Shown: positions 50,401 to 59,642 of the stretch, piece after piece
Position numbering within the stretch: the stretch's first letter is position 1
Layout: each line of letters begins with the position of its first letter
Source: Methanosarcina siciliae T4/M
GTDB lineage: Archaea > Halobacteriota > Methanosarcinia > Methanosarcinales > Methanosarcinaceae
NCBI RefSeq assembly: GCF_000970085.1
Contig: NZ_CP009506.1
Location: 2,914,001-2,978,000, forward strand
DNA: 64,000 nt
Direction of reading: 5' to 3'
Program-made: the position numbers and the translations under genes
Notes under the pieces: model-generated
Told to the model about the DNA's origin: nothing
What the model saw: only the letters and a program-made list of their open reading frames with translations
Database searches by the model: none

Positions 50401-50646
50401 ATGTCTCAACCAAATAAAAGCCCGGGCTTCGCTGCAGTACTTTCTTTCTTTATCCCGGGACTCGGGCAGATCTATAACGGGCAAATAATGAAGGGAATTA
50501 TTTTTATTATCCTCGCCTCGATTTTCGGATTCCTGACAGTAGTTTTAATCGGTTACATCCTTTATCCGCTGTTCTGGATATACAATCTCTATGATGCCTA
50601 CAATACTGCCAGGGAAATCAATGAGAGGTACGGCGGATATTATTGA
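50401..50646 (+). CDS. TM2-like small membrane protein
   Basis: An 81-residue protein with the TM2-like signature FIPGLGQIYNGQIMKGIIFI, a second span LTVVLIGYILYPLFWIYNLY, and the ending DAYNTAREINERYGGYY. Such proteins are common in archaea, and their function is unknown. AAAGGAG seven bases upstream supports the ATG. An array of TTCCGGAA repeats follows directly after the stop. Confidence 0.85.
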   Translation: MSQPNKSPGFAAVLSFFIPGLGQIYNGQIMKGIIFIILASIFGFLTVVLIGYILYPLFWIYNLYDAYNTAREINERYGGYY

Positions 50647-50663
50647 ATAAGATTTGAGGATAA

Positions 50664-50746
50664 ACTTCCGGAAATAATTTTTCAGAAATAAACTTCCGGA
50701 AATAAACTTCCGGAAATAAACTTCCGGAAATAAACTCCGGAAAGAA
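50664..50746 (+). repeat. 14 bp tandem array of TTCCGGAAATAAAC
   Basis: TTCCGGAA palindromes occur at 50666, 50694, 50708 and 50722, plus a partial at 50736, with a 14 bp period over the last four. Neighbouring units form CCGGAAATAAACTTCCGG, which fits GGAA-N6-TTCC, the general form of NrpR nitrogen-repressor operators in methanogens. The array is downstream of the TM2-like gene, so a regulatory role is unproven. Confidence 0.7.
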
Positions 50747-51024
50747 AGTTTTCCCCAATTATTTAGAGAGACAGACTGATAGAACTCGCGTCAACTTATT
50801 AACCGTGACTGGTAATGAATATCGAACTCACGATGAGCACGATAATCATTTTTCACTTTTTTATTTGACTCTTAAGCCTGAAATTTCGTTCGAGGTTTAT
50901 GGTTCCGTGCTCAATATAACCTTAATTTGACAGTATCCACTAATTGATATTGAAAATCTATCCTATTCTTAGCTCAAACTAATTTGACACAGGGTTATGA
51001 ATCTATCTAATTTTATAATAAATT

Positions 51025-52297
51025 CTATGGAATAGTGCCCATTTTTGTTACAATTAAGCTATTGATCTTATCAAAATTAGCAAAAATATAATTTCTGAGT
51101 CCATTTTTCACGAACTTTATTGTAAGTGTCAAATTTTTCAAGCTTTTTTTGATGAATTTTGTGGATTTGTGCTTGATTTCCTCAAATTCATATCGCATCA
51201 GCGATATGAATAATTGAGCAATAAATCCCAGTATAATAGCTCCATGAATGCTATTTTCTGACCAAACCCTTAACGGCTTAATCTGTATTTCGTTTTTAAG
51301 TGAGTTGAATATTTTCTCTATAGAGTCCTTTTCTCGATATATTTCCAATGCCTTTTCAAGTGTCAAATTCTTGTCTGATTTAAGGCAGAAAAATCCTTCT
51401 CTTCCATTAATTATGGAACTCTTTAGTAGTTCTATCGCTTCATCATCACTAAGCTCTTCGAGCTTAGTCTTAAAAGAATAGTCAATCTCAATCAACTCAT
51501 TGTTTATTCTGAATTTTTTGGGAAGCTTTTTATTTTTGACAATTATCTCCTGTATCTCTTTTGCTTCCTGTAACTTCTTCAGGACAGTTCTTGCCTTTGC
51601 TTCCAACTGTTTTTCTTGTAATGATTCTGAAAAATAGAAATACTTAATGCTATTTGGCTTGACTATTTTTATCCCATAAATTCCTTTCTCAGAATCTATC
51701 TGTTCTGCTTTAGTTACATCAAATTTCTCAATGATTTTATCGTCACTTGAATTCAGTTTCATGGAAGTAAGATATGTCATCTTATCTTCCTGTATCAGCT
51801 TAATGTTTTCAACTGTATTAGCGCCTTTATCAAAAACAATAAGAGATCCTTTTTTGAGTTTACTTTTTACCTGGTTATACGTCTCAGGAAAATGTTTCAG
51901 ATCAAGAACATTTCCTTTGTTTACTGTAACTCCAATGGGTATGTTAATTGGTTTTTTGAGTTCACTTACTCCAACTGTTATCTGAAGCTTATCAGGTCTA
52001 TGATCTCTGCTATATCCAAACTTTCCAAGCTTGGATTTTGTGCCGTAAAGAGTTATACTTGTCCAGTCAAGGTTTATATCTGTCTCTTCAAAATCATAAA
52101 CGGAAAATAGATTACCTAAAATATCAGAAAGAATTTCCTCTTTGTTGCGCCCCAGGATCTCAAGTGTTCTGTAAAGAACCTTTTCGTGAAAACTCTCGAG
52201 ATTCAAAATCTCGAGAATTTCTTTCTGATTTAACCATTTGCCAGCTTCTTTAATGCTAAAATTCTCGGTGAGCTTGTAGCTCACCAAGCCTATTAAT
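51025..52297 (-). pseudogene. C-terminal part of a split IS1634-like transposase
   Basis: The transposase of the outer element. This part reads from the junction (LLIGLVSYKLTENFSIKEAG) through the DDE core (INLDWTSITLYGTKSKLGKF, SLIVFDKGANTVENIKLIQE) to YREKDSIEKIFNSLKNEIQI and a stop at 51025. The open frame runs on to 52344, but those first residues (MERRHGEEIFSEV) are read from the nested element. The N-terminal part is at 53577-53740. Joining them after excision gives GLDLNSLLIGLVSYK with no gap. Confidence 0.88.
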
Positions 52298-52302
52298 AAA
52301 CT

Positions 52303-53576
52303 CAGTACTTCGCTAAAAATCTCTTCTCCATGTCTTCTCTCCATTCGTTTACCTCAGGCACTCCACTACTAATCTAACCTTCAACTTTCGTCTCAGCCAT
52401 TCTTCAATGAGTAGTATAAACATTTCAAATCTGAACTTATCTTCATCTATTACCTGAGGACCTCTTTTAACAATCGTAAAATGTTTTTTCTGAAGGTATA
52501 ACCATATGTTTTTTAACAGGAAAGATATCAGTGCATAAAAGTACCTGATAATTGCGTTTTTAGATGAGGTCTTTGGTTTGACCACATTCCTCATCCTGTA
52601 TGAAGATTCAATAGCAAATCTTCTTCTGTAAACCGTACTGACCTTTCTTGGAGACCATTTGATTCCAAAAACGACAAAACCAAGGTTTTCACATCCTTTT
52701 TTATCTCTTTTCCCTTTCAGATACTTGACATCAATAATAATGTCTAGAAGAATCTTTTTCTTAGAGTTTTTCATGACATATTGTTCGCTACGTGCCTTAT
52801 TCCCTTTCAGGATCTGTTTCATCCGTTTTCCTTTCTTGACAACTGGAACTATATGTGGAACCTGGTTACTTTGCAAAAATTTAAACACGTCAATAGAATA
52901 AAACTCTCTATCCAGGCAGAGAATTTTAATGTTAAAGTTCAGTTTTTTGATGAGGCTGATAAAATGGGAGAGGTATTCAACTTTTGTTTTATCCTTTTCG
53001 ACAGGAAGAACAGATATGGTAAACCTCTCATTCTTGTTAATGATATAAAGAGAGACATATGAGTAAAAGGAGTTTGTTGACTTTTTAGCCTGCCCACATA
53101 TTACATATTTTTCATTAGATGGATCTTTTTTTCCGTAATAAGGATCATTGGTATAATCAACAGCGAATTTATAACTTTTGCCTGTTTTCAGGGTTTTTAT
53201 GAGTTCTTGAAGGAGAATCTTTTCATTCGATTTGATCAGTTCTTCCATGTTTAGTTTTTTAAGATGGCATCGTAGAGATGTTTCGCAAGCAACATTCTGA
53301 TACTGTGTTGCAACAGAATGAACAGAATTCCTGTTGACTGACATACTCACAACGGTACGAAAAACGTCTTCACTTGTAAGAGAACCATTGATCTTGATGG
53401 TCACATGATCAGTGAGAGACCTTAATACGGCATCAATACATTCTTTTGCCTTTAATTCAAGTTTAGGATTATTTCCGGGCTTATATGATAAAAGAGACAT
53501 AGGAGGGGCATTTTAATCATATATAAGGGTATCGGAAAACCGTTTTTACGAGGAAATGAAAATTAGCGAAGTACTG
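52303..53576 (-). mobile_element. ISH3-family insertion sequence, nested, TSD AAACT
   Basis: Terminal repeats CAGTACTTCGCTAA occur at 52303 and, reversed, at 53576. AAACT is duplicated on both sides (52298-52302 and 53577-53581). Length is 1274 bp with one transposase gene. Insertion lies inside codon-level sequence of the outer transposase, which fixes the order of events. Confidence 0.93.
52349..53500 (-). CDS. ISH3-family transposase
   Basis: A 383-residue DDE transposase. Typical blocks are YKFAVDYTNDPYYGKKDPSN with the first Asp, IKILCLDREFYSIDVFKFLQ with the second, and YRRRFAIESSYRMRNVVKPK with the Glu helix, as in archaeal ISH3 elements. The frame is intact and the ends are sharp, so the element may still be mobile. 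Confidence 0.92.
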   Translation of the reverse strand: MSLLSYKPGNNPKLELKAKECIDAVLRSLTDHVTIKINGSLTSEDVFRTVVSMSVNRNSVHSVATQYQNVACETSLRCHLKKLNMEELIKSNEKILLQELIKTLKTGKSYKFAVDYTNDPYYGKKDPSNEKYVICGQAKKSTNSFYSYVSLYIINKNERFTISVLPVEKDKTKVEYLSHFISLIKKLNFNIKILCLDREFYSIDVFKFLQSNQVPHIVPVVKKGKRMKQILKGNKARSEQYVMKNSKKKILLDIIIDVKYLKGKRDKKGCENLGFVVFGIKWSPRKVSTVYRRRFAIESSYRMRNVVKPKTSSKNAIIRYFYALISFLLKNIWLYLQKKHFTIVKRGPQVIDEDKFRFEMFILLIEEWLRRKLKVRLVVECLR

Positions 53577-53740
53577 AAACTATTGAGATCTAAACCTCGG
53601 CTTTTATGCTTACCAAAAACATCAGAGAAATTAAGTTTTTCATAAAAGTATTGAACAGCAAGCATCGAGCCGATAGGAACACATATATTCTTGTTAGGAA
53701 TAGTAGGGAATGCTCTTATTTTTGTTTTTAGATTCATCAA
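53577..53740 (-). pseudogene. N-terminal part of the split IS1634-like transposase
   Basis: Encodes MMNLKTKIRAFPTIPNKNIC, VPIGSMLAVQYFYEKLNFSD and VFGKHKSRGLDLNS up to the ISH3 junction. The frame then runs a few codons into the nested element. It completes the transposase at 51025-52297. Confidence 0.85.
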
Positions 53741-53799
53741 ATCAATAACGAAAATAAGAGTATTTATTTTTATAGAAATGTCAAACTAAGGATATAATG

Positions 53800-54179
53800 C
53801 TCGTTTTTTTATTTGCTTCAGTCATAGTGCTGGTAGCAATGTTTGCCTCTGCAAAGTAGAATGAGACGAAAGAGAACAATCCAAAGAAGATGACTCTGAT
53901 AATGGGGAATAAGAGCCAGGATTGAGTAAATTCTCAAAAACGCACATGATATTCTTCGAATAACATGCCCAAAATATGAAAGTCTTTTTTCCTTGCCTTT
54001 TTTGATTATTAACTCCATCATTCCCTTTGGACAGGAAGGTTGTTTTCTTTTTGGTTCTTCGAAGCCGTACAAAAACTAACTGTGAATTGCCATCGAAGGC
54101 CCAGATGTGACTTTGATCACGGATGCCAAATTGCCTTTGAGGCAATTCTACTGTCCTGGAAATAATGGAGTAATGTAAA
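53800..54179 (+). ncRNA. 5' non-coding end of IS110 element, candidate bridge RNA region
   Basis: About 380 bases between the outer IS and the IS110-type gene have no gene. Members of the IS110 family encode a structured bridge RNA next to the recombinase that pairs with donor and target DNA. A stem-loop, ATTGCC-TTTGA-GGCAAT, is visible at 54129-54145, close to the start codon. The other antisense frames here have no support. The exact RNA ends cannot be read. Confidence 0.4.
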
Positions 54180-55424
54180 TTGGAAGGGGAAATAAACAAA
54201 TCTTGTGGTTTAGACATTCACAAACGTTTTGTTATTGCTACTATTCTGAGTAGATCAGGTGAAAAACAGCTACAGCGTTTTGATAGAGATGATGATGGAA
54301 TTTTAGCCCTTAAAAATTGGGTAACATCAGAGAAATGTGATGTTGTTGCATGTGAATCAACAAGTGACTTCTGGGTTCCGATTTATGAGGCATTGATAGA
54401 TCATTTGCCTGTTATAGTTGGAAATGCTCGAGATATGAAGGCATTTACACATAAAAAAACGGATAAAATAGATTCAGAAGTAATTGCACAACTTGCATTG
54501 AATAAAATGGTTCAACCATCAAGAGTTTTTCCGAAAAGGCATAGAGAATTCAGGTCATACGTTAGGCTCAGGTTAACTCTTGTAAGGAAAAGAACAGATA
54601 TAAAAAATGAAGCTCATGCTATTCTTTCTTCTGAAATGTTGCATCTAGGTGATGTGCTTACTGACATTTTTGGAAAAAATGGCAGAGCAATTCTAGCAGG
54701 AATTTCTTCAGGCAAGAATGTTGATCAGATTATAGAATCGCTTTCTCCAAATGTAAGGAAAAAAGGTGTTCAGATAAGAGAAATTCTAGACAGGGAAATA
54801 TCCCAGAGTGCCGCAATCAGGCTTCAAATATGCCTGGACCTTATAAAACATTTAGATGATGAAATTGAAGTTCTGGAAAGGGAAATTTTCAATTATGCTT
54901 ATCAAAAGCATAAAAGGGAAATGGAAATTTTACTTTCAGTTCCAGGTATTGGAGAAATTGGGGCAGCAACTCTAATTGCTGAGATAGGAAATTTCAGCGA
55001 TTTTTTATCGGGAGATAAACTTGCTTCATGGCTTGGTCTGGTTCCAAATGTCTATCAATCTGCGGATAAATACCATAACGGAAGAATCACTAAGAGAGGA
55101 TCTAAAGTAGCAAGGTGGATTCTAACTCAGATTGCTCAGGCAGCAGCAAGAAAGAAGAACAGCAAGTTAAAAGAGTTTTTTAACAGGAAAAAGAAGACAA
55201 TTGGACATGCAAAGGCAATTATTGCCCTGGCAAGGAAAATTGCAACGATAGTATGGCATCTGATAACAAAGGATGAGATGTACGAAGATGAAACAGGGTA
55301 TGAAAAGGGGGAAGTTAAAAAGAGGAAGATTGTGGAGACCGAGATATTCTCGGTTGATGAACGGATAACAATAATTAGTGGAATAATTGCAATGATGGGA
55401 AAAAAGGATGGGGAGAGTACGTGA
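54180..55424 (+). CDS. IS110-family recombinase
   Basis: A 414-residue DEDD-type recombinase. The N-terminal RuvC-like domain has CGLDIHKRFVIAT with Asp12, VVACESTSDFW with the Glu, and KKTDKIDSEVIAQLAL with the paired Asp. A coiled middle is followed by the Tnp20 domain, LLSVPGIGEIGAATLIAEIG, and HNGRITKRGSKVARWILTQI, which carries the catalytic Ser. IS110 elements insert by bridge-RNA-guided recombination without terminal repeats or target duplications, consistent with none being seen here. The start is TTG at 54180 with GGAG about ten bases upstream; this is uncertain. Confidence 0.92.
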   Translation: MEGEINKSCGLDIHKRFVIATILSRSGEKQLQRFDRDDDGILALKNWVTSEKCDVVACESTSDFWVPIYEALIDHLPVIVGNARDMKAFTHKKTDKIDSEVIAQLALNKMVQPSRVFPKRHREFRSYVRLRLTLVRKRTDIKNEAHAILSSEMLHLGDVLTDIFGKNGRAILAGISSGKNVDQIIESLSPNVRKKGVQIREILDREISQSAAIRLQICLDLIKHLDDEIEVLEREIFNYAYQKHKREMEILLSVPGIGEIGAATLIAEIGNFSDFLSGDKLASWLGLVPNVYQSADKYHNGRITKRGSKVARWILTQIAQAAARKKNSKLKEFFNRKKKTIGHAKAIIALARKIATIVWHLITKDEMYEDETGYEKGEVKKRKIVETEIFSVDERITIISGIIAMMGKKDGEST

Positions 55425-55441
55425 TGATATTTTTCATCACG
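55420..55441 (+). terminator. Hairpin overlapping the IS110 recombinase stop codon
   Basis: CGTGATGA-TATTTT-TCATCACG is an 8 bp perfect stem that begins at the stop codon. It may terminate the recombinase transcript or stabilise its 3' end, or be part of the right end of the element. Confidence 0.6.
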
Positions 55442-55512
55442 GACTTTCATGCCAAAAGAAAGAAAAAGAAAAGGTTAATCTTTAGGGGGGTTCGCGCCTT
55501 AAAAATAGTCGC

Positions 55513-56106
55513 TTATTTTTGATTTCTGCGGCTGAAAATAAACATTATTCCCAGTATTGCCGCAACGGGCAGGGCTATTGTGGGGAATTCGGGAATATGG
55601 GCGCCCCCTGTAACCCAACTGCTGTCTTGATTTTTTCCTGAAACATCCAATATATCAGTACCAAATCCAAGATGTACAACAATACTGTTTTTTAGAGCAT
55701 TTTCCGGAAGCTGAGCAAGTGACTGATTTAGCTCAATTACAATCGGCCCTCGTGATTTTGTTTTATCGGTAGATTTATCACAGAGGGTAAAGAACTCGCC
55801 AAACCCGGCAAAGTTACTTTTGTAATCAGATGTATGTGTCCATACATTATCACTATGATCAGGATCGGCGACACTTTTTACATACTCATTTCGAAGATAA
55901 AGCCTGATGCCTTTTATATCAGCCTTTTCACCATTTACAACCGTACTTTCGTCCGTGATAATTATGTGCGTCCCATTGCATGTCACCTTAATACTTATGC
56001 CATCAACGTTTTCGCTTGTATTCGTTAAATAAAAAGTTTCCGCACTTGCAGTGCCAACCATAAGCAACAAAAGTGCAAGAACTCCAATAATATATTTTAA
56101 CTTCAC
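55513..56106 (-). CDS. Exported PEF-CTERM surface protein
   Basis: A 197-residue secreted protein. The signal peptide is LKYIIGVLALLLLMVGTASA (start GTG, after GGAGG). The mature part is beta-rich with several N-glycosylation sequons. The C-terminal IPEFPTIALPVAAILGIMFI helix plus the FSRRNQK basic tail is a PEF-CTERM sorting signal, cut by an archaeosortase and anchored at the cell surface. The domain itself is not recognised. It faces the end of the IS110 element. Confidence 0.88.
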   Translation of the reverse strand: MKLKYIIGVLALLLLMVGTASAETFYLTNTSENVDGISIKVTCNGTHIIITDESTVVNGEKADIKGIRLYLRNEYVKSVADPDHSDNVWTHTSDYKSNFAGFGEFFTLCDKSTDKTKSRGPIVIELNQSLAQLPENALKNSIVVHLGFGTDILDVSGKNQDSSWVTGGAHIPEFPTIALPVAAILGIMFIFSRRNQK

Positions 56107-56810
56107 CCGTCAAACCTCCTTTAGAGAAATTAATTGAATGTTTTTTTATACATCCATAAATAGATAAACTTATTTAGTTAAATATATTTTATACAGTACA
56201 TGAATTACTGATAATATAATCAGCATCAATAAAGATCTTCATAAAAATTAAATTATGGAATTTTTTGAGATCTAATTAATATAAGAAATCATATATAATT
56301 ACAAAAAAAGTAAATATTGAAGCAAATTATATATCTGACCTGGAGTTCCCACCAAACTTAGAAAAGTTTGAGTTTCAGGAATGCCTAACTCTGCAAAATA
56401 TGTAATAAATTTGATGTAAAAATAAAAAGACTAATATAGATGAATGTTTAACCCGGGGCAATAGAAAGAAAAGAACTACAAAAAAGTAAGAAACTGATGG
56501 AAATGATTTTTATCTTCAGGGACTAACATCACTCTCAGCTTATTTTTATATTTTTTTCCAGCTTCTTCATTGGTCATATTTTCCGAAGCACATTTTGTGT
56601 TGTTTCTACTCATGGATATTTTATGATTTCTGGAAATATCTGATCCTGGAACACAGGCACCTGATTCTATAATCAATCAGATAAGAATATAAAGCATTCA
56701 TTTCCAATTTACATGTATTTAGGTAACAAATTAATTTAAGTTCATAACATAAAATATTAAATAGATCAAAAATAATTGTATTTTGATTTAAAAAATATCG
56801 AGGTAAACAA
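56107..56810. other. Long AT-rich region without a clear gene
   Basis: About 700 bases. A minus-strand frame at 56476-56676 contains MSRNNTKCASENMTNEEAGK then KYKNKLRVMLVPEDKNHFHQ but has no ribosome-binding site or known motif. The TATTAAATAGATC near 56755 may be the TATA box for the flavin reductase gene. I see no RNA gene. Confidence 0.4.
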
Positions 56811-57413
56811 ATGAAATTAAAACCAAGCAAAAGAGAGCAAATCTTTCCCCTGCCTGTTGCCCTTATTTCCACGGTTTCCAAGGAAGGAATCCGAAACGCG
56901 GCTCCCTGGTCCAATGTAACTCCAATCCTCCGCCCCCTGGATGAAGTGGTGCTCGCTTCCTGGCTCAAGCGCGATACCCTCGCAAACATCCGGGAAACAG
57001 GAGGATTTGTCATCAATATACCTCCAGTTGAGATGGCAGAAGCAGTCATGATCTGTTCTCGAAATTATCCGCCGGAAGTAGATGAATTCGAAATGGCCGG
57101 GCTAAAATCCCATCCCTCGGAGGAAATTCTGGCTCCCGGTATTGAAGGATGCCTGGCCTGGGCCGAATGTACCCTTGTGGAGGAAATCCTGAGAGAAAAT
57201 TTCTCCCTCATCATAGGAAAAGTTGTTAATTTAGAAGTAGATGAGAAATTCTTTGATGAGGAAGGCAAAATGGATTTCGAAAACGCAAAACCAATGTCCT
57301 GCATGCTGGGATCAAAAGGCCTTACCTTTACCTGCCCCAGAGACAGTGGAAAATCAGCAGACTATTCCGAAATGTTTTTGGGAGGAAAAGAGGCTTTAAG
57401 CCCAAGACCCTGA
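56811..57413 (+). CDS. Flavin reductase-like (flavoredoxin/DIM6-type) protein
   Basis: A 200-residue FMN-binding split-barrel protein. It has PLPVALISTVSKEGIRNAAP and WSNVTPILRPLDEVVLAS, then TLANIRETGGFVINIPP, the usual flavin-reductase-like pattern. A late ECTLVEEILRENFSLIIGKV strand follows. It may reduce flavin or act as an electron carrier. GAGGTAAAC before the ATG supports the start. It is monocistronic and convergent with uvrB. Confidence 0.88.
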   Translation: MKLKPSKREQIFPLPVALISTVSKEGIRNAAPWSNVTPILRPLDEVVLASWLKRDTLANIRETGGFVINIPPVEMAEAVMICSRNYPPEVDEFEMAGLKSHPSEEILAPGIEGCLAWAECTLVEEILRENFSLIIGKVVNLEVDEKFFDEEGKMDFENAKPMSCMLGSKGLTFTCPRDSGKSADYSEMFLGGKEALSPRP

Positions 57414-57521
57414 ATTTTGTCCTTAACGGCTTATGAGATAAATGAGATAAAAGAAAATTCATTATCCTGTGAAGTGATATGATGGACTATTTTATTCAAG
57501 AGTCAGTCTTTTCAAGCTACT

Positions 57522-59534
57522 TCACACCGCTTTTATCTCTTTTTCCAGGTTCTTTATGAGCTCCCTTAGCTGGATTGCGCGCTCGAAGTCCAGCCTGTCG
57601 GCAGCCTCCCTCATCTCGGCGTCCAGTTCGATAATTACATTAGGGATATCGGTCTTCGGGATGTGTTTTGTGTCGGTAATATCCACGACCTTTTCCCTGA
57701 TGGGTTTCCGGATGGTTTTCGGGATTATGCCGTGTTCTTCATTGTAGGAGATCTGCATGGAACGGCGGCGTTCGGTCTCATTTACTGCTTTTTTGATGGA
57801 ATCTGTCCTGTTGTCGGCGTAGAGGACGACCTTCGAACTGGAGTTCCGGGCTGCGCGGCCTATGATCTGGATAAGACTCTTTGAGTCCCGGAGAAAGCCT
57901 TCCTTATCCGCATCAAGGATTCCGATAAAACCTACTTCGGGAATATCAAGCCCTTCCCTGAGCAGGTTGATCCCGACAAGGACGTCGAACTTGCCAAGGC
58001 GCAGTTCGCGGATGATTTCCGTCCTTTCTATGGTCTTGATATCGGAGTGCAGGTAGCGGGCCTTAATCTCATTTCGGGCAAGGAACTCGGTCAGTTCTTC
58101 TGCGAGCTTCTTGGTAAGGGTGGTCACAAGAGCGCGGTCTCCCCTCTCCACTATTTTCCGGATCTCCTGCATAACATCCTTTACCTGGCCTTCAAGGGGA
58201 CGTATCTCAACCTCAGGGTCAACGAGCCCTGTCGGACGGATGATCTGTTCCACAATCCTGGCAGAATGCTCCCGTTCGTAGTCCGAAGGGGTTGCCGAGA
58301 CGAAGATCACGTTTTTCATATATATTTCAAATTCTTCAAATTTCAGGGGTCTGTTGTCATAGGCACTGGGGAGCCTGAAACCATAATCGATAAGGCTCTT
58401 TTTCCGAGAACGGTCCCCATTGTACATCCCGTGAAGCTGAGGGATTGTCTGGTGGCTTTCGTCAATGACCAGGAGGAAATCGTCAGGGAAATAGTCAAGC
58501 AAACAGAAAGGCTGCTCTCCGGGCTGCCTGTGGTCAAAGTGCCTTGAGTAATTCTCAATGCCCTTACAGTTGCCGGTTTCCTCAATCATCTCCATGTCGT
58601 AGAGCGTGCGTTGTTTTAGCCGGTGGGATTCGAGCAGCCCGAGGGTGGGGAGGTGTTCTTCAAGCTCTTCAAGAATGGACCGGATTGCACTTTTCTGCTC
58701 CTCTTCCGGAATAACATAGTGCCGCGCAGGGTAGATGAAGAAGTAGTCCATGTCTTCTTTTCGCTGGCCTGTCTGCTTGTCCACTTCGGAAATCCGGTCC
58801 ACCTCGTCCCCGAAGAGTTCGACCCGGATGATGTCATCGAAGTAACCGGGAATAATATCAATGGTATCTCCTTTTACGCGAAAACGTCCGGGCATGAGTT
58901 CCATGTCGTTTCTTTCAAACTGGATGTCGATAAGTTTCTCGAGGATTTCTTTTCTCTGGACCTTATCTCCGACCTTCAGTTCAAACCCCATCTTCTGGAA
59001 ATTCTCAGGGTTGCCAAGCCCGTAGATGCAGGACACCGAAGCCACCACAATAACGTCCTGGCGCGACATCAGGGAGGCTGTGGCTGCAAGGCGCATCTGT
59101 TCGATCTTCGGGTTTATCTGGGCATCTTTTTCAATGTACTGGTCCTTAGCAGGGAGATAGGATTCAGGCTGGTAATAGTCGTAGTATGAAACAAAGTACT
59201 CAACCCTGTTTTCAGGGAAGAACTCCCTGAACTCGTTATAAAGCTGGGCAGCCAGGGTCTTGTTGTGGGCAATAACAAGAGTCGGTTTTCGAACCTGGTT
59301 TATAACATTTGCAACCGTGTAGGTCTTTCCGGATCCGGTCACCCCGAGCAGGGTCTGGAACTGCTCTCCTTTCCTCAGCCCTTCCACAAGTTTTTCGATC
59401 GCCTGGGGCTGGGACCCTTTAGGTTCAAACCCGGAGACCAGTTTAAACTGCGGGCTGTCCCAGTACCGCGCATCGTGCAGTAGTTCGAACTTTTTTTTGG
59501 ATGACTCCCCGGATGTCTGGCTGGAAACTTTCAT
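57522..59534 (-). CDS. uvrB: Excinuclease ABC subunit B
   Basis: A 670-residue UvrB, the helicase-like damage-verification subunit of nucleotide excision repair. Walker A GVTGSGKT is at 64-71, and the beta-hairpin region FVSYYDYYQPESYLPAKDQY lies near 112-131. Walker B-like VIDESHQTIP and motif VI IGRAARNSSS follow, and a UVR domain that binds UvrC forms the C-terminus (DRLDFERAIQLRELIKNLEK). All parts are intact. It is the third gene of uvrA-uvrC-uvrB, about 110 bases after uvrC. In archaea this bacterial system was acquired by transfer. Confidence 0.96.
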   Translation of the reverse strand: MKVSSQTSGESSKKKFELLHDARYWDSPQFKLVSGFEPKGSQPQAIEKLVEGLRKGEQFQTLLGVTGSGKTYTVANVINQVRKPTLVIAHNKTLAAQLYNEFREFFPENRVEYFVSYYDYYQPESYLPAKDQYIEKDAQINPKIEQMRLAATASLMSRQDVIVVASVSCIYGLGNPENFQKMGFELKVGDKVQRKEILEKLIDIQFERNDMELMPGRFRVKGDTIDIIPGYFDDIIRVELFGDEVDRISEVDKQTGQRKEDMDYFFIYPARHYVIPEEEQKSAIRSILEELEEHLPTLGLLESHRLKQRTLYDMEMIEETGNCKGIENYSRHFDHRQPGEQPFCLLDYFPDDFLLVIDESHQTIPQLHGMYNGDRSRKKSLIDYGFRLPSAYDNRPLKFEEFEIYMKNVIFVSATPSDYEREHSARIVEQIIRPTGLVDPEVEIRPLEGQVKDVMQEIRKIVERGDRALVTTLTKKLAEELTEFLARNEIKARYLHSDIKTIERTEIIRELRLGKFDVLVGINLLREGLDIPEVGFIGILDADKEGFLRDSKSLIQIIGRAARNSSSKVVLYADNRTDSIKKAVNETERRRSMQISYNEEHGIIPKTIRKPIREKVVDITDTKHIPKTDIPNVIIELDAEMREAADRLDFERAIQLRELIKNLEKEIKAV

Positions 59535-59642
59535 AGAATCAAGACCTTCTTAAGTAAACGGAATTAATTGACATCGATGATTGAGGAAACCGACAAGACA
59601 GAAGGCTACGATTTACCGTGCACTACTTCTGTACATTACGAT

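Larger units (their letters stand above)
50920..53793 (-). mobile_element. IS1634-like element interrupted by an ISH3-type element
   Basis: Terminal repeats CCTTAATTTGACA (left, 50920) and CCTTAGTTTGACA (right, reversed from 53793) are flanked by ATATAA on both sides (50914-50919 and 53794-53799). Removing the nested element and its 5 bp duplication leaves about 1595 bp with a continuous transposase frame. A remnant of the same family lies at 13579-13730. Confidence 0.88.

Noticed and set aside
53818..54217. Antisense frames upstream of the IS110 recombinase
   Set aside because: No family pattern; the region is better explained as the non-coding end of the IS110 element.
56476..56676. Small minus-strand frame in the 56 kb gap
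   Set aside because: No ribosome-binding site or promoter fit; kept only as a note in the intergenic entry.
58623..59189. 188-codon frame opposite uvrB
   Set aside because: Antisense shadow of an essential-motif-complete UvrB; no start signal.
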